Assembly: GCA_037624485.1 (NCBI GenBank)
Contig: JASJJC010000002.1
Coordinates: 39,882 to 103,881 of the forward strand
Length of the DNA: 64,000 nucleotides
Direction of reading: 5' to 3'
From: JAFMKE01 sp037624485
GTDB lineage: Bacteria > Bacteroidota > Bacteroidia > Chitinophagales > UBA8649
The notes under the pieces were generated by a model. It searched no databases. It was not told the origin of the DNA and saw only the letters and a program-made list of their open reading frames with translations. Positions 26,248 through 35,125 of the stretch are shown here, piece after piece. A program made the position numbers and the translations under genes. Numbering within the stretch: the stretch's first letter is position 1; each line of letters starts with the position of its first letter.

Positions 26248-27258
26248 ATGTTGAAAATAGACATGCATAGTCATATCTTACCTAAGAATTTACCTAGATG
26301 GGCCGATAAGTTTGGATATGGAGATTTTATTTATTTGGATTTCCATAAAAAAAATTATGCCCGAATGATGAAGGGGAATGAGTTTTTTAGGGAGATTTTT
26401 ATTAATTGTTGGGATCCGGAATATCGTATTAAAGAATACGAACGATTTGAGACGCAAGTTCAGGTAGTATGCACGATTCCAGTACTTTTTTCCTATTGGG
26501 CAAAGCCAAAGGATGGTTTAGAAGTGGCACAATTTTTAAATGATGATATCGCTAATTTGCAGCAGAAATACCCTAAAAACTATATTGCTTTGGGTACTTT
26601 ACCCATGCAGGACACAGAGTATGCTGTTCAGGAATTGGAGCGATGTAAGACAGTACTTAATTTGCCTGGTATTCAAATTGGTTCAAATATCAATGATATT
26701 AACTTAAGTGATGAACGATTTTTTCCGATATATGAAGCTGCAGAGCGTCTAGGGATGGCGATTATGATTCATCCTTGGAATATGATGGGTTTCAATAGTA
26801 TGGAGAAGTATTGGTTGCCATGGTTAGTGGGTATGCCTGCAGAAACGAGTAGAGCGATTTGCTCCCTGATTTTTTCAGGGGTTTTGGAGAAATTTCCGAA
26901 ACTTCGTTTTTGTTTTTCTCATGCCAGTGGATCTTTCTTATCTACAATAGGTCGAGTCGAGCATGGTTTTAATTGTCGACCTGATCTTGTGGCTATTGAC
27001 AATCCAATCAACCCTAGGGAATATCTGGGTAAATTTTGGGTAGACAGTATTACTCATGATGATAAGATGTTAAACTATGTACTAGATTTACAGGGAAGCA
27101 ATCGAGTGTGTTTGGGGACAGATTACCCCTTTCCTCTTGGAGATTTAGAAATTGGTAAGTTTATAAGTGAAATGGGATTATCTGAAGAAACAGTAGACGA
27201 TATTTTCTGTAATTCTACCCTGAGCTGGTTGAATCTTGATAAGGCTCAATTTTTATAG
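26248..27258 (+). CDS. Amidohydrolase, ACMSD-like (aminocarboxymuconate-semialdehyde decarboxylase)
   Basis: 336 residues from ATG 26248. The metal-binding DMHSHILP is at the N-terminus, MIHPWNMMG supplies another His, and FSHASGSF and GTDYPFPLGD complete the ACMSD pattern. ACMSD decarboxylates the ring-opened product of 3-hydroxyanthranilate in the kynurenine route of tryptophan breakdown. The start is chosen for the MHSH position and the -7-like box 4 bp upstream; a GTG at 26185 would add 21 unlikely residues. An ALDH8A1-like enzyme for the next step lies at 48.5 kb. Confidence 0.85.
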   Translation: MLKIDMHSHILPKNLPRWADKFGYGDFIYLDFHKKNYARMMKGNEFFREIFINCWDPEYRIKEYERFETQVQVVCTIPVLFSYWAKPKDGLEVAQFLNDDIANLQQKYPKNYIALGTLPMQDTEYAVQELERCKTVLNLPGIQIGSNINDINLSDERFFPIYEAAERLGMAIMIHPWNMMGFNSMEKYWLPWLVGMPAETSRAICSLIFSGVLEKFPKLRFCFSHASGSFLSTIGRVEHGFNCRPDLVAIDNPINPREYLGKFWVDSITHDDKMLNYVLDLQGSNRVCLGTDYPFPLGDLEIGKFISEMGLSEETVDDIFCNSTLSWLNLDKAQFL

Positions 27259-27261
27259 TAG

Positions 27262-28485
27262 TTAGATCCCTGCACTGAATATTAAATCCAAATTGGTGAA
27301 TTTAATATCAAAAATTTGAGATAAATTTCGTTGAGTTAAATGGCCATTGTACGTGTATAAGCCTAGACACGTTCCTCTATCCATTCTTACCCAACTTTCC
27401 ATTCCGCCATGCTCATGAGCTTTAAACAATATAGGGGTGAGTAGGTGACTGAATGCATAACTTGCGGTCTGGGAAACCCTTGAAGGTATGTTTGGCACAC
27501 AATAATGAATCACTTCATGTTTGACAAATGTAGGTTTCTTCAGCGTTGTCATTTCACTTGTTTCAAAACAACCACCTTGATCAATACTTACATCAATAAC
27601 CACGGAGCCCGCTTTCATGCTTGCAATCATTTCTTCTGAAACAATTACAGGAGTTCTTCCTGTTTTGCTATGGATTGCACCAATCATTAAGTCCGCTTGT
27701 TCTAATTCCCTTTTAAGTACTTCTGGAGTAATTACTGAATTGAATACTCGTTGACCAATATTATTCTGTAAATCACTTAATCGGTGCACGTCATTGTCAA
27801 AAATAGATACCAGTGCTCCAAGACCAATTGCAGCGCGGGAAGCAAAAGTCCCTACTACTCCTGCACCAATAATTACTACTTTTGCTGGGGGCACTCCAGA
27901 GATTCCTCCTAGAAGCAATCCCTTGCCGTTGTGGGCATTGCTTAAGAGCTCTGCGCCTATAAGAACAGCATTAGAACCAGCTATTTCGCTCATTGCGCTT
28001 ACAAAAGGATAATTGCCTGATTCATCTCTGAGGAATTCATATGCAATAGCATTAATTTTTTTCTTCATTAAGGCATACAGATACTCCTTACTAATGCTAG
28101 GCATGTGTATCGGAGATATGAGATGATGTCCAGGCTGCATCAACTCAATTTCAAAAAGGGTAGGTGGAGCAACTTTAATAACAATATTTGCTTTGAAAAC
28201 CTCCTCTGTATTTTTGGTAATTTCTGCTCCTGCTTCAGAATACATATAATCGAAAAAACCGCATGCTTTTCCTGCATCATGCTCAACAATTACTTGATGT
28301 CCATTAGCGATAAGTAACTCTACGGCATCTGGCGTTAATCCAATTCTTTTTTCTTCAAAGGTTCGTTCTTTGGGTAGACCAATAAACAATTTACCTTTCT
28401 TTGTGCCTGCTAAAGCAATTTGTTCTTGAGGCAATAAGCCAAGTTTCTTGGTAATTCCTTCAAATTTTTTCCCCTGGGTAGACAT
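27262..28485 (-). CDS. ald: Alanine dehydrogenase
   Basis: 407 residues. Reversible NAD-dependent oxidative deamination of L-alanine to pyruvate. The N-terminal half has GLPKERTFEEKRIGLTP with the substrate-binding Arg/Lys region. The NAD-binding core reads VVIIGAGVVGTFASRAA, and VIDVSIDQGGCFETS plus HYCVPNIPSRVSQTAS are family hallmarks. A 35-40 residue N-terminal extension beyond the standard enzyme is typical in this phylum. It is followed on the same strand by tsaE and porX upstream, probably one unit. Confidence 0.92.
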   Translation of the reverse strand: MSTQGKKFEGITKKLGLLPQEQIALAGTKKGKLFIGLPKERTFEEKRIGLTPDAVELLIANGHQVIVEHDAGKACGFFDYMYSEAGAEITKNTEEVFKANIVIKVAPPTLFEIELMQPGHHLISPIHMPSISKEYLYALMKKKINAIAYEFLRDESGNYPFVSAMSEIAGSNAVLIGAELLSNAHNGKGLLLGGISGVPPAKVVIIGAGVVGTFASRAAIGLGALVSIFDNDVHRLSDLQNNIGQRVFNSVITPEVLKRELEQADLMIGAIHSKTGRTPVIVSEEMIASMKAGSVVIDVSIDQGGCFETSEMTTLKKPTFVKHEVIHYCVPNIPSRVSQTASYAFSHLLTPILFKAHEHGGMESWVRMDRGTCLGLYTYNGHLTQRNLSQIFDIKFTNLDLIFSAGI

Positions 28486-28502
28486 AAATAAATAGAGCTT
28501 AG

Positions 28503-28916
28503 CTAAAAGTTAAAAGTACTAATTTTTCTGCTATTTACATCTATTTTCTTTATTTGAATCTTCATGCCATGATCTATAAGGTCTATTGCTTTATCGGGCC
28601 ATTCCACTAAACAGATTCCCGTACTATCTAAATATTCTTCAAACCCAATATCCAAGACCTCTTCTAAGTTCTTTAACCGGAATAAGTCAAAGTGATAGAT
28701 TAGAATCTTATTATTAGCGTATTCATTAACAATAGAGTATGTAGGGCTAGTTACATCTTCAGTATAGCCAATTTCTTTGCAAATGGCTTTGATTAAACTG
28801 GTTTTTCCTGCTCCCATTTCACCCTCAAAAAGAATAATTCTTTCTTGCTTAATCTGGATAATTAACTGCTTCGCAAGTATGTTTAATTCATCTAAACTAT
28901 GAATAGTGTATTCCAT
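28503..28916 (-). CDS. tsaE: tRNA threonylcarbamoyladenosine biosynthesis ATPase TsaE
   Basis: 137 residues. TsaE assists the TsaB-TsaD complex in making t6A37 in ANN-decoding tRNAs. The Walker A motif GEMGAGKTS is at residues 32-40, followed by VTSPTYSIVNEY and the acidic FDLFRL segment typical of the family. It starts 2 bp after porX and ends 17 bp before ald, so the three genes read as one operon. Confidence 0.94.
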   Translation of the reverse strand: MEYTIHSLDELNILAKQLIIQIKQERIILFEGEMGAGKTSLIKAICKEIGYTEDVTSPTYSIVNEYANNKILIYHFDLFRLKNLEEVLDIGFEEYLDSTGICLVEWPDKAIDLIDHGMKIQIKKIDVNSRKISTFNF

Positions 28917-28918
28917 GA

Positions 28919-30472
28919 CTATTTGCTTTTTAAGATAACAAATGGAATGATCATTTCTTCTAGAGAAAGTCCGCCATGTTGAAAGGTATCTTTAAAGTAA
29001 GTGGCAAACTTGTTATAGTTGTTTTGATAGATTAGGTAATTGTCATCTTTTGCAAAGATGTAACTTGAACTTAATCGAGAAGATGGGAGTTGAGCATCTT
29101 TCGGGTTCTTAATTTCGAATACATCACGTGAATCAAAAGCTAAGCTTTTCCCAGTTTTATATCGGATGTTAGATGTTGTATCTCTGTCTCCAATGCATTT
29201 TGAAGGATGGGCAACTAACTTTGTACCGTGATCAGTTGTAATAACAATATTTACGTCTTTATTGGCTAGTTTCTGAATGGCATTTTGCAGAGGTGAGTGT
29301 TCAAACCAACTCAAGGTCAAAGATCGGAAGGCACTGTCATCGCTTGCCAGTTCTTTAATCATATCCATCTCCGTTTTTGCGTGTGAAATGGTATCGACAA
29401 AATTGTATACTATAACATTTAACCGATTATTCATCCCATTTAGAATTTTGTCCTCTAAATCTTTTCCTTTTTCAAAGTTGGTTACTTTGGTATATGAAAT
29501 TTTTAAATCGTCTTTGAAGTTTCTTTTAATAAGCGCTTTAACTAGTTCTTCCTCGTATAAGTTTTTACCTCCATCTTCCTCGTCATTTTTCCAATAATTC
29601 GGGTAGTGCTCTTGAATTTGAAGTGGCGTTAGTCCGCTAAAAATTGCATTTCTTGCATACTGAGTAGCTGTTGGCAAGATGCTGTAAAACATTTCCTCAT
29701 TTTGCACTTTAAAATTATCCAATAAGGAAGGTTCGAGCATTTTCCATTGGTCATATCTTAAATTGTCTATAAGGATAAAGTAAGTAGGTTTATCCTCTTT
29801 TAATAAGTCAAATACTCTCTCTTTAAATAGATTGTGGGAAAGAAGAGGCTTGTCTTCATCTTCACCGAACCAGTCTAAATAGTTTTTACTTACATACTTA
29901 CAAAATTCTCGATTGGCTTCTGTTTTCTGCGATGCCAAAATTTCTGCCATTTCATAGGTGTTAGATTTCTCCAATTCTAATTCCCAAAATACCAATTTCT
30001 TATACAAATCTGCCCATTCGTTATAATCTAAATGGTCTTGCATTCGCATGAAAAGTCGCTGAAATTCTTGCTGATAATTCGATTGAGTCTTTTCTTTCAC
30101 TAATCGTTTATTATCTACTATTTTTTTTAAGGTAAGTAGTATTTGCTGAGATTTTACAGGCTTAATTAGATAGTCTGTAATTTGAGAACCAATAGCTTCC
30201 TCCATCAAGTCCTCTTCTTCATTTTTGGTTATCATAACTACTGGAAGGTGTTGCTTAATTTCTTTTATTTTAGGTAGGGTCTCCAGTCCGGATAAACCGG
30301 GCATTGATTCATCGAGGAATACTACATCCACGTCTTCCTCTTTCACCTTATCAATGGCATCTTGACCATTAGTTACTGGTATTATTTCATAACCTTTATT
30401 TTCAAGGAACATGATTTGTGGCTTAAGCAAATCAATTTCATCATCAGCCCACAGGATTCTAATTTTTGACAT
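28919..30472 (-). CDS. porX: T9SS signal regulator PorX (response regulator plus PglZ domain)
   Basis: 517 residues. The N-terminal receiver domain (about 1-125) has the acidic pair D10-D11 and the phospho-accepting Asp54 in VVFLDESMPG, with the conserved Lys near 104. A helical linker follows. Then comes a PglZ/alkaline-phosphatase-like domain (about 210-517) with FILIDNLRYDQW and VITTDHGTKLV metal-site motifs. This matches PorX, which with PorY and SigP controls type IX secretion genes. The window also encodes several T9SS cargo proteins. porY is not present here. Confidence 0.93.
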   Translation of the reverse strand: MSKIRILWADDEIDLLKPQIMFLENKGYEIIPVTNGQDAIDKVKEEDVDVVFLDESMPGLSGLETLPKIKEIKQHLPVVMITKNEEEDLMEEAIGSQITDYLIKPVKSQQILLTLKKIVDNKRLVKEKTQSNYQQEFQRLFMRMQDHLDYNEWADLYKKLVFWELELEKSNTYEMAEILASQKTEANREFCKYVSKNYLDWFGEDEDKPLLSHNLFKERVFDLLKEDKPTYFILIDNLRYDQWKMLEPSLLDNFKVQNEEMFYSILPTATQYARNAIFSGLTPLQIQEHYPNYWKNDEEDGGKNLYEEELVKALIKRNFKDDLKISYTKVTNFEKGKDLEDKILNGMNNRLNVIVYNFVDTISHAKTEMDMIKELASDDSAFRSLTLSWFEHSPLQNAIQKLANKDVNIVITTDHGTKLVAHPSKCIGDRDTTSNIRYKTGKSLAFDSRDVFEIKNPKDAQLPSSRLSSSYIFAKDDNYLIYQNNYNKFATYFKDTFQHGGLSLEEMIIPFVILKSK

Positions 30473-30608
30473 AATTTTTATTTTTTAACAGTCATCTTAG
30501 ACCGTCAATTAGCAAGATGGAATCTCCCAGTTTACAGACATTAAACTTCTTAAACACCTATTTTATTTTAGAGAGTGAAACTTAAATTGAGTTAAAATTG
30601 AAAACTGC

Positions 30609-31151
30609 TTATTCTGCAGAAAAATCTAAGTTAATTTTTGCAATTTTTTGTAGTAGTTCTTCCTTTAAAGTTTCATTGATAATGCCAAAACCTTGTTGAA
30701 ATGTTTCCTCAAAGCTAGGAAGGGAGAAGGTATCTAAAACTTTCCCTCCATTCCATGGAAAACGACTCTTTGCCATTTCAAGAACACCTGCACCACCTCT
30801 AGCTCCGGTTGACGTCGCCATGATGAAAACACCTTTATCTTGAAAAACGGATTGCTTTGGTATTCGAGAGATCCAATCGAATATATTTTTAAATGCTGCA
30901 GAATATGCGCCGTTGTGTTCAGCTAGTGAGATGAGTATGATATCCGAATGAGCAATTTTATTAGCAAAGGTATAAGCTAAATCAGGTATTCCATGCTCAG
31001 TTTCCTTGTCTATGCCAAATATGGTCATTTCGAAATCATTGATATCTAAAAGCTCGACTATTCCATTCTCGAAAAGGGAAGCGGCATACTCGACTAACTG
31101 TTTATTTATTGAGGCTTTACTATTGCTTCCTGCGAATGCTAAGACTTTCAT
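30609..31151 (-). CDS. NADPH-dependent FMN reductase family protein
   Basis: 180 residues, flavodoxin-like fold. The FMN-phosphate site is the N-terminal AGSNSKASINKQL, and LAEHNGAYSAAFKNIFDW supplies the other flavin contacts. Relatives reduce FMN, quinones or chromate. It starts 13 bp downstream of the M43 protease gene on the same strand and may be co-transcribed. Substrate unknown. Confidence 0.9.
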   Translation of the reverse strand: MKVLAFAGSNSKASINKQLVEYAASLFENGIVELLDINDFEMTIFGIDKETEHGIPDLAYTFANKIAHSDIILISLAEHNGAYSAAFKNIFDWISRIPKQSVFQDKGVFIMATSTGARGGAGVLEMAKSRFPWNGGKVLDTFSLPSFEETFQQGFGIINETLKEELLQKIAKINLDFSAE

Positions 31152-31164
31152 TATTTTTGGTTTT

Positions 31165-32712
31165 TTATTTCATTACGTTTAGTTTCGAAACACTAAGAAG
31201 TGAAGAATGATTTCTAATCTGCACAAAGTAAACACCATTGCGAAGTCCTGTAATATCAAACTGAACATTTCCACCTGCGATTGGCTCATTCATGATTAAC
31301 TTACCCATTTGATTATATAAGCTCATGGAAAGCTGATTGCCCTCGAAGTGATGTTGAATATTGAAAACATCCTTGCTTGGATTAGGGAAAATAGAGAAGT
31401 AATTGCTGACAAGATCTTTGATGCTTGTCGGGCTAGAAGAGAAGCTAACCGTTCCATTTTCAGTAGCATTTGCTATTGCTGAGACCATAATAGAAACACT
31501 TGCATCCGTTACGATATAGTTAAACCCATTATTCTCATTAAGAAACATGACTTCATCTTCAGCTTGTAAGTCGATCGTAACACCTGCTATCATTTGAAAG
31601 GTATCAGTTCCATTCACCACTATCCAATCCCCATTATTTAAGTTGAACTGTTCGTCTTGAATAACATGAACTACATTAGGACGACCAATTACCGCCATAC
31701 TTCTCATTAAGCCCGCCTGTTGTTGGGTGAACATATTTTGGCAAGACTCAGTAGAATAATCCATATAATTTTCGACCATATCTGGTTCATCTGGCGTTTC
31801 TCCATTGGTACAAGAGTTCTTATTGAAGCTACATCCTGCTTGCTGTGAATTGTTGCCCATGTGTGGCGTATCCAAAAATCCATCATCCTGTGTTAGGTCA
31901 CAATCTGGTGTTCCTAAAAATGGATTTCCGCTGTCTCCCCAAATGTGCCGTAAGCCCCAATAATGGCCAACTTCATGCACTGCCGTTCTACCTCGGTCCG
32001 CTATAGAGAGTTGACCTGAAGCTAATGGATTGTTTCTGCCGACAACCTCATAATGCAAGACTACACCTTCTTCACCTGGATTTCCTGCACCTTGACCTGC
32101 AGGCCAATTTGGAGCATTTGATGGCGGATAAGCAAAACCTAAGATTGCTCCACCTAAATCACAGACCCAAATATTTAAATATTTGTCTGAATCCCACGCA
32201 TCTTTTCCTCCCGAAGATGAGGATTTCATCGCATCTAGGTTGAAAAAACTAAAGGTCGTGGACGTTGAAGTTCTTGTCACTCCATTGCTTGGGTTGCCCT
32301 CAGGATCGATGGTGGCAAAAAAGAACTCGAAGCCAACATCACTCGCTCTATTCTTGAAAATGGCTCTCGTATTGCTTGTATCCCCATTTAATCGCCGAAA
32401 ATCTTCATTTAAAACATCAAGCTGACTTTGCAACAAGGCGTAGTTTGTATTTTGGTTACTTCCATTAAATACCACATGAAAAACAACAGGAATTCGAAAA
32501 ATAGTATCGGGCGCTGCATTTGTTGATTTGTGCGCATGAAATTCTTCACTATGTAACTTTGCTGCGTTAAATAATGAATGAACATTACTCTTGAAATCGG
32601 GTGTTTTTTGCTCCAATATTTGCATATACTCAGTTGTATAGCATTTATGTATTTGCTGCTGTGCAAACAGGTTGTTAGCGGATAAGATTAAAAGAATTAG
32701 AAGTTTTTTCAT
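31165..32712 (-). CDS. Secreted M43 zinc metalloprotease with T9SS sorting domain
   Basis: 515 residues. The signal peptide is MKKLLILLILSANNLFAQ. The pappalysin-type zinc site HEVGHYWGLRH is in the middle, and the later ENYMDYS carries the Met-turn. The C-terminal domain (about 435-515) begins FSIFPNPSKDVFNI and ends with GVYFVQIRNHSS, a type A T9SS signal. It should be exported and processed at the cell surface. A TAAATTTA box ends 4 bp before the ATG, divergent from the HD gene promoter. Confidence 0.93.
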   Translation of the reverse strand: MKKLLILLILSANNLFAQQQIHKCYTTEYMQILEQKTPDFKSNVHSLFNAAKLHSEEFHAHKSTNAAPDTIFRIPVVFHVVFNGSNQNTNYALLQSQLDVLNEDFRRLNGDTSNTRAIFKNRASDVGFEFFFATIDPEGNPSNGVTRTSTSTTFSFFNLDAMKSSSSGGKDAWDSDKYLNIWVCDLGGAILGFAYPPSNAPNWPAGQGAGNPGEEGVVLHYEVVGRNNPLASGQLSIADRGRTAVHEVGHYWGLRHIWGDSGNPFLGTPDCDLTQDDGFLDTPHMGNNSQQAGCSFNKNSCTNGETPDEPDMVENYMDYSTESCQNMFTQQQAGLMRSMAVIGRPNVVHVIQDEQFNLNNGDWIVVNGTDTFQMIAGVTIDLQAEDEVMFLNENNGFNYIVTDASVSIMVSAIANATENGTVSFSSSPTSIKDLVSNYFSIFPNPSKDVFNIQHHFEGNQLSMSLYNQMGKLIMNEPIAGGNVQFDITGLRNGVYFVQIRNHSSLLSVSKLNVMK

Positions 32713-32716
32713 TACT

Positions 32717-32724
32717 TAAATTTA
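32717..32724 (-). promoter_or_regulatory. -7-like box (TAAATTTA) of the M43 protease gene
   Basis: One-base variant of TAnnTTTG on the minus strand, 4 bp before ATG 32712. Confidence 0.4.
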
Positions 32725-32803
32725 CGTGAAAATACAACAAATTATGAAAACTTAGGTATCAGTTATTGCACGTGAAAGGGTTATTGTTTCTGCCGTAAAA
32801 ACT

Positions 32804-32811
32804 TATATTTG
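32804..32811 (+). promoter_or_regulatory. Promoter of the HD gene (TTG-N17-TATATTTG)
   Basis: Exact -7 consensus with a TTG at 32784-32786, spacing 17, matching the Bacteroidota promoter. The box ends 5 bp before ATG 32817, leaving almost no leader. Confidence 0.65.
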
Positions 32812-32816
32812 CATAT

Positions 32817-34040
32817 ATGATGAAGCAAAAAGTAATCAATGACCCTGTTCATGGTTTTATTGCCGTTAATGATCCTTTGATTTATCAAATCATTGAGCAT
32901 CCTTTCTTTCAGCGCTTAAAGCGAATTAAGCAATTGGGCTTAACTGATTTTGTGTACCCTGGGGCAAATCATACTCGATTTCACCATGCCTTGGGTGCTT
33001 ATCACCTGATGCGAAAAGCACTTTTTACCTTGAAACAAAAAGGAGTGAAAATTACGGAAGAAGAGGAGCGAGGAGCTCAAATTGCTATACTTTTGCATGA
33101 TATAGGACATGGCCCATTTTCTCATACCCTTGAGAATACCTTAATTCAAGACCTCGCTCATGAGAAAATTTCACTGATGTTTATGGCTAAACTTAATGCG
33201 ATTTTCAATGGGCAGTTGGATGTTGCTATCCGGATATTTAAGAATGAGTATCCGAAGCGTTTTTTATATCAATTGGTTAGCGGACAGTTAGACGTTGATC
33301 GTTTAGATTACCTAACTCGAGATAGCTTTTTTACGGGGGTAAGTGAAGGGGTTATTAACTACAATCGTTTGATAGATATGATGGATGTTGTCGATAATGA
33401 AATGGTGGTAGAAGCAAAGGGTATATACTCTGTTGAAAAATTCCTTATTTCTAGAAGAATCATGTATTGGCAGGTTTATTTACATAAAACAGTTATCTGT
33501 GCAGAAGAAATGTTGGTTAAACTTATCCTAAGGGCAAAACATTTGGTCAATCAAGGAGTGGGATTAGAATGCTCAAAAGCATTAATGTTTTTTATTGAAA
33601 ATGAGGTGAATCAATCCAATTTTGAATTCGATGAGCATACGTTAATAAGGTATTCAAATTTAGATGACATTGATATTCTTGCAGCTGTTAAAGTATGGAT
33701 GAATCATGAGGATAAAATCCTTGCACATTTGGCCAAGTGTCTGGTTAATCGCAGTTTGTTCAAGATTAAACTTCAGGATAACCAGTTTGAGGAAGAGGAA
33801 ATTTCAGCGATTAGAAATGATATAATTAAGCGTTTTGGGGTCTCAGAGAAAGATGCGGAATATCTTTTGATTAATCAGGAAATAACAAGTTATCTCTACA
33901 ACCCTAAGCATGCTAAAATTAAAATTCTAATGAAGGGCGGCAAGGTGAAGGATTTTGCTGACGCATCAGACCAATGGAGTTCACTTGCCATGCAGAAAGC
34001 TGTAAGTAAGTATTATTGCTGCTATCCTAAAAAGAACTAG
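32817..34040 (+). CDS. HD-domain phosphohydrolase (dGTPase-like)
   Basis: 407 residues. The metal-binding HD signature is seen in TRFHHALGAYHLM (first His) and LLHDIGHGPFSHTLE (HD pair), with SGQLDVDRLDYLTRD supplying the last Asp. This is the SAMHD1/dGTPase-like HD family; members hydrolyse dNTPs or other nucleotides. It precedes lpxD, a frequent Bacteroidota neighbourhood, but has its own promoter. Substrate unproven. Confidence 0.88.
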   Translation: MMKQKVINDPVHGFIAVNDPLIYQIIEHPFFQRLKRIKQLGLTDFVYPGANHTRFHHALGAYHLMRKALFTLKQKGVKITEEEERGAQIAILLHDIGHGPFSHTLENTLIQDLAHEKISLMFMAKLNAIFNGQLDVAIRIFKNEYPKRFLYQLVSGQLDVDRLDYLTRDSFFTGVSEGVINYNRLIDMMDVVDNEMVVEAKGIYSVEKFLISRRIMYWQVYLHKTVICAEEMLVKLILRAKHLVNQGVGLECSKALMFFIENEVNQSNFEFDEHTLIRYSNLDDIDILAAVKVWMNHEDKILAHLAKCLVNRSLFKIKLQDNQFEEEEISAIRNDIIKRFGVSEKDAEYLLINQEITSYLYNPKHAKIKILMKGGKVKDFADASDQWSSLAMQKAVSKYYCCYPKKN

Positions 34041-34075
34041 TTCAATTGAAATTCACGTTATAATGAATTAATTGT

Positions 34076-34083
34076 TATTTTTG
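34076..34083 (+). promoter_or_regulatory. -7 box (TATTTTTG) of the lpx operon
   Basis: Exact consensus ending 4 bp before the lpxD ATG at 34088. Confidence 0.55.
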
Positions 34084-34087
34084 TCCA

Positions 34088-35125
34088 ATGCGCGTAACTG
34101 CTCAAGAACTTGCCATATTGTTAGATGCCAAAATAGAAGGTAATCCTAAAGCTGTAGTTAACAAATTAGTTAAAATAGAAGAAGCAGATAAGGACTCACT
34201 TTGTTTTATTGCTAATTCTAAGTATGAGCATTATGCGGAAACAACGCATGCAGGAGTTTTGGTAGTTGCAGAAAATTTACTTCTAAAGAACAAGAATGGA
34301 ACAACTTTTTTGCGGGTTAAAGATCCGTACAACAGCTTTGCAATTCTTCTAGAAAAATTTTCTGCTGAAACTAATGATGATAAAAAGGGAATAGAGCAAC
34401 CTTCATTCATTCATGAAACCGCAAAAATCCATCCTAGTGCATACATTGGCGCATTTTCATACATTGGCTCGAATGTTATGGTCGGTGAGGGAGTGAAAGT
34501 TTATCCTAATTGTTATATAGGTGATTCAGTCGCAATAGAAAAGAATTCCATCATTTCTGCAGGTGTTAAAATTCATCGAGATAGTTTACTCGGCGAACGA
34601 TGCATTATTCACTCAGGAGTGGTCATTGGTAGTGATGGTTTTGGCTTTGCACCACAAAAAGATGGTTCCTTTTTAAAAGTACCTCAAACGGGTAATGTTA
34701 AAATTGGAAATGATGTAGAAATTGGAGCCAATACGGTGATTGATAGGGCTACTCTTGGCAGCACTTGGATTAAGGATGGCGCGAAGCTTGATAATCTTGT
34801 TCAAATAGCCCATAATGTGGAGGTAGGATCGCACAGTATTATTGCTGCTCAGGCAGGAGTTTCAGGAAGTACTAAGCTTGGTAAGCATGTTATGGTAGGT
34901 GGTCAAGCGGGATTTGTTGGTCACATACAAATAGCAGATGGCGTCAAAATCAATGCGCAAAGTGGTGTGAGTAAATCAATTGAAAATCAAGGGGCATCTA
35001 TTAGTGGATCACCAGCTGAGCCCTTTCGTCAACATTATAAAAACATTGCTCACACTCGAAAAATTGGTGAGTTAATCGATAGAATAGAAAAACTAGAAAA
35101 GGCCTTGTCTAAAAATAAAGAATGA
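34088..35125 (+). CDS. lpxD: UDP-3-O-(3-hydroxyacyl)glucosamine N-acyltransferase
   Basis: 345 residues: an N-terminal uridine-binding domain (about 1-100), then a left-handed beta-helix of hexapeptide repeats. The catalytic His lies in VQIAHNVEVGSHSIIAAQAG near residue 240. It performs the third step of lipid A synthesis. The ATG is 4 bp after a -7 box and the stop overlaps the lpxC-fabZ start by 4 bp (ATGA). Confidence 0.96.
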   Translation: MRVTAQELAILLDAKIEGNPKAVVNKLVKIEEADKDSLCFIANSKYEHYAETTHAGVLVVAENLLLKNKNGTTFLRVKDPYNSFAILLEKFSAETNDDKKGIEQPSFIHETAKIHPSAYIGAFSYIGSNVMVGEGVKVYPNCYIGDSVAIEKNSIISAGVKIHRDSLLGERCIIHSGVVIGSDGFGFAPQKDGSFLKVPQTGNVKIGNDVEIGANTVIDRATLGSTWIKDGAKLDNLVQIAHNVEVGSHSIIAAQAGVSGSTKLGKHVMVGGQAGFVGHIQIADGVKINAQSGVSKSIENQGASISGSPAEPFRQHYKNIAHTRKIGELIDRIEKLEKALSKNKE

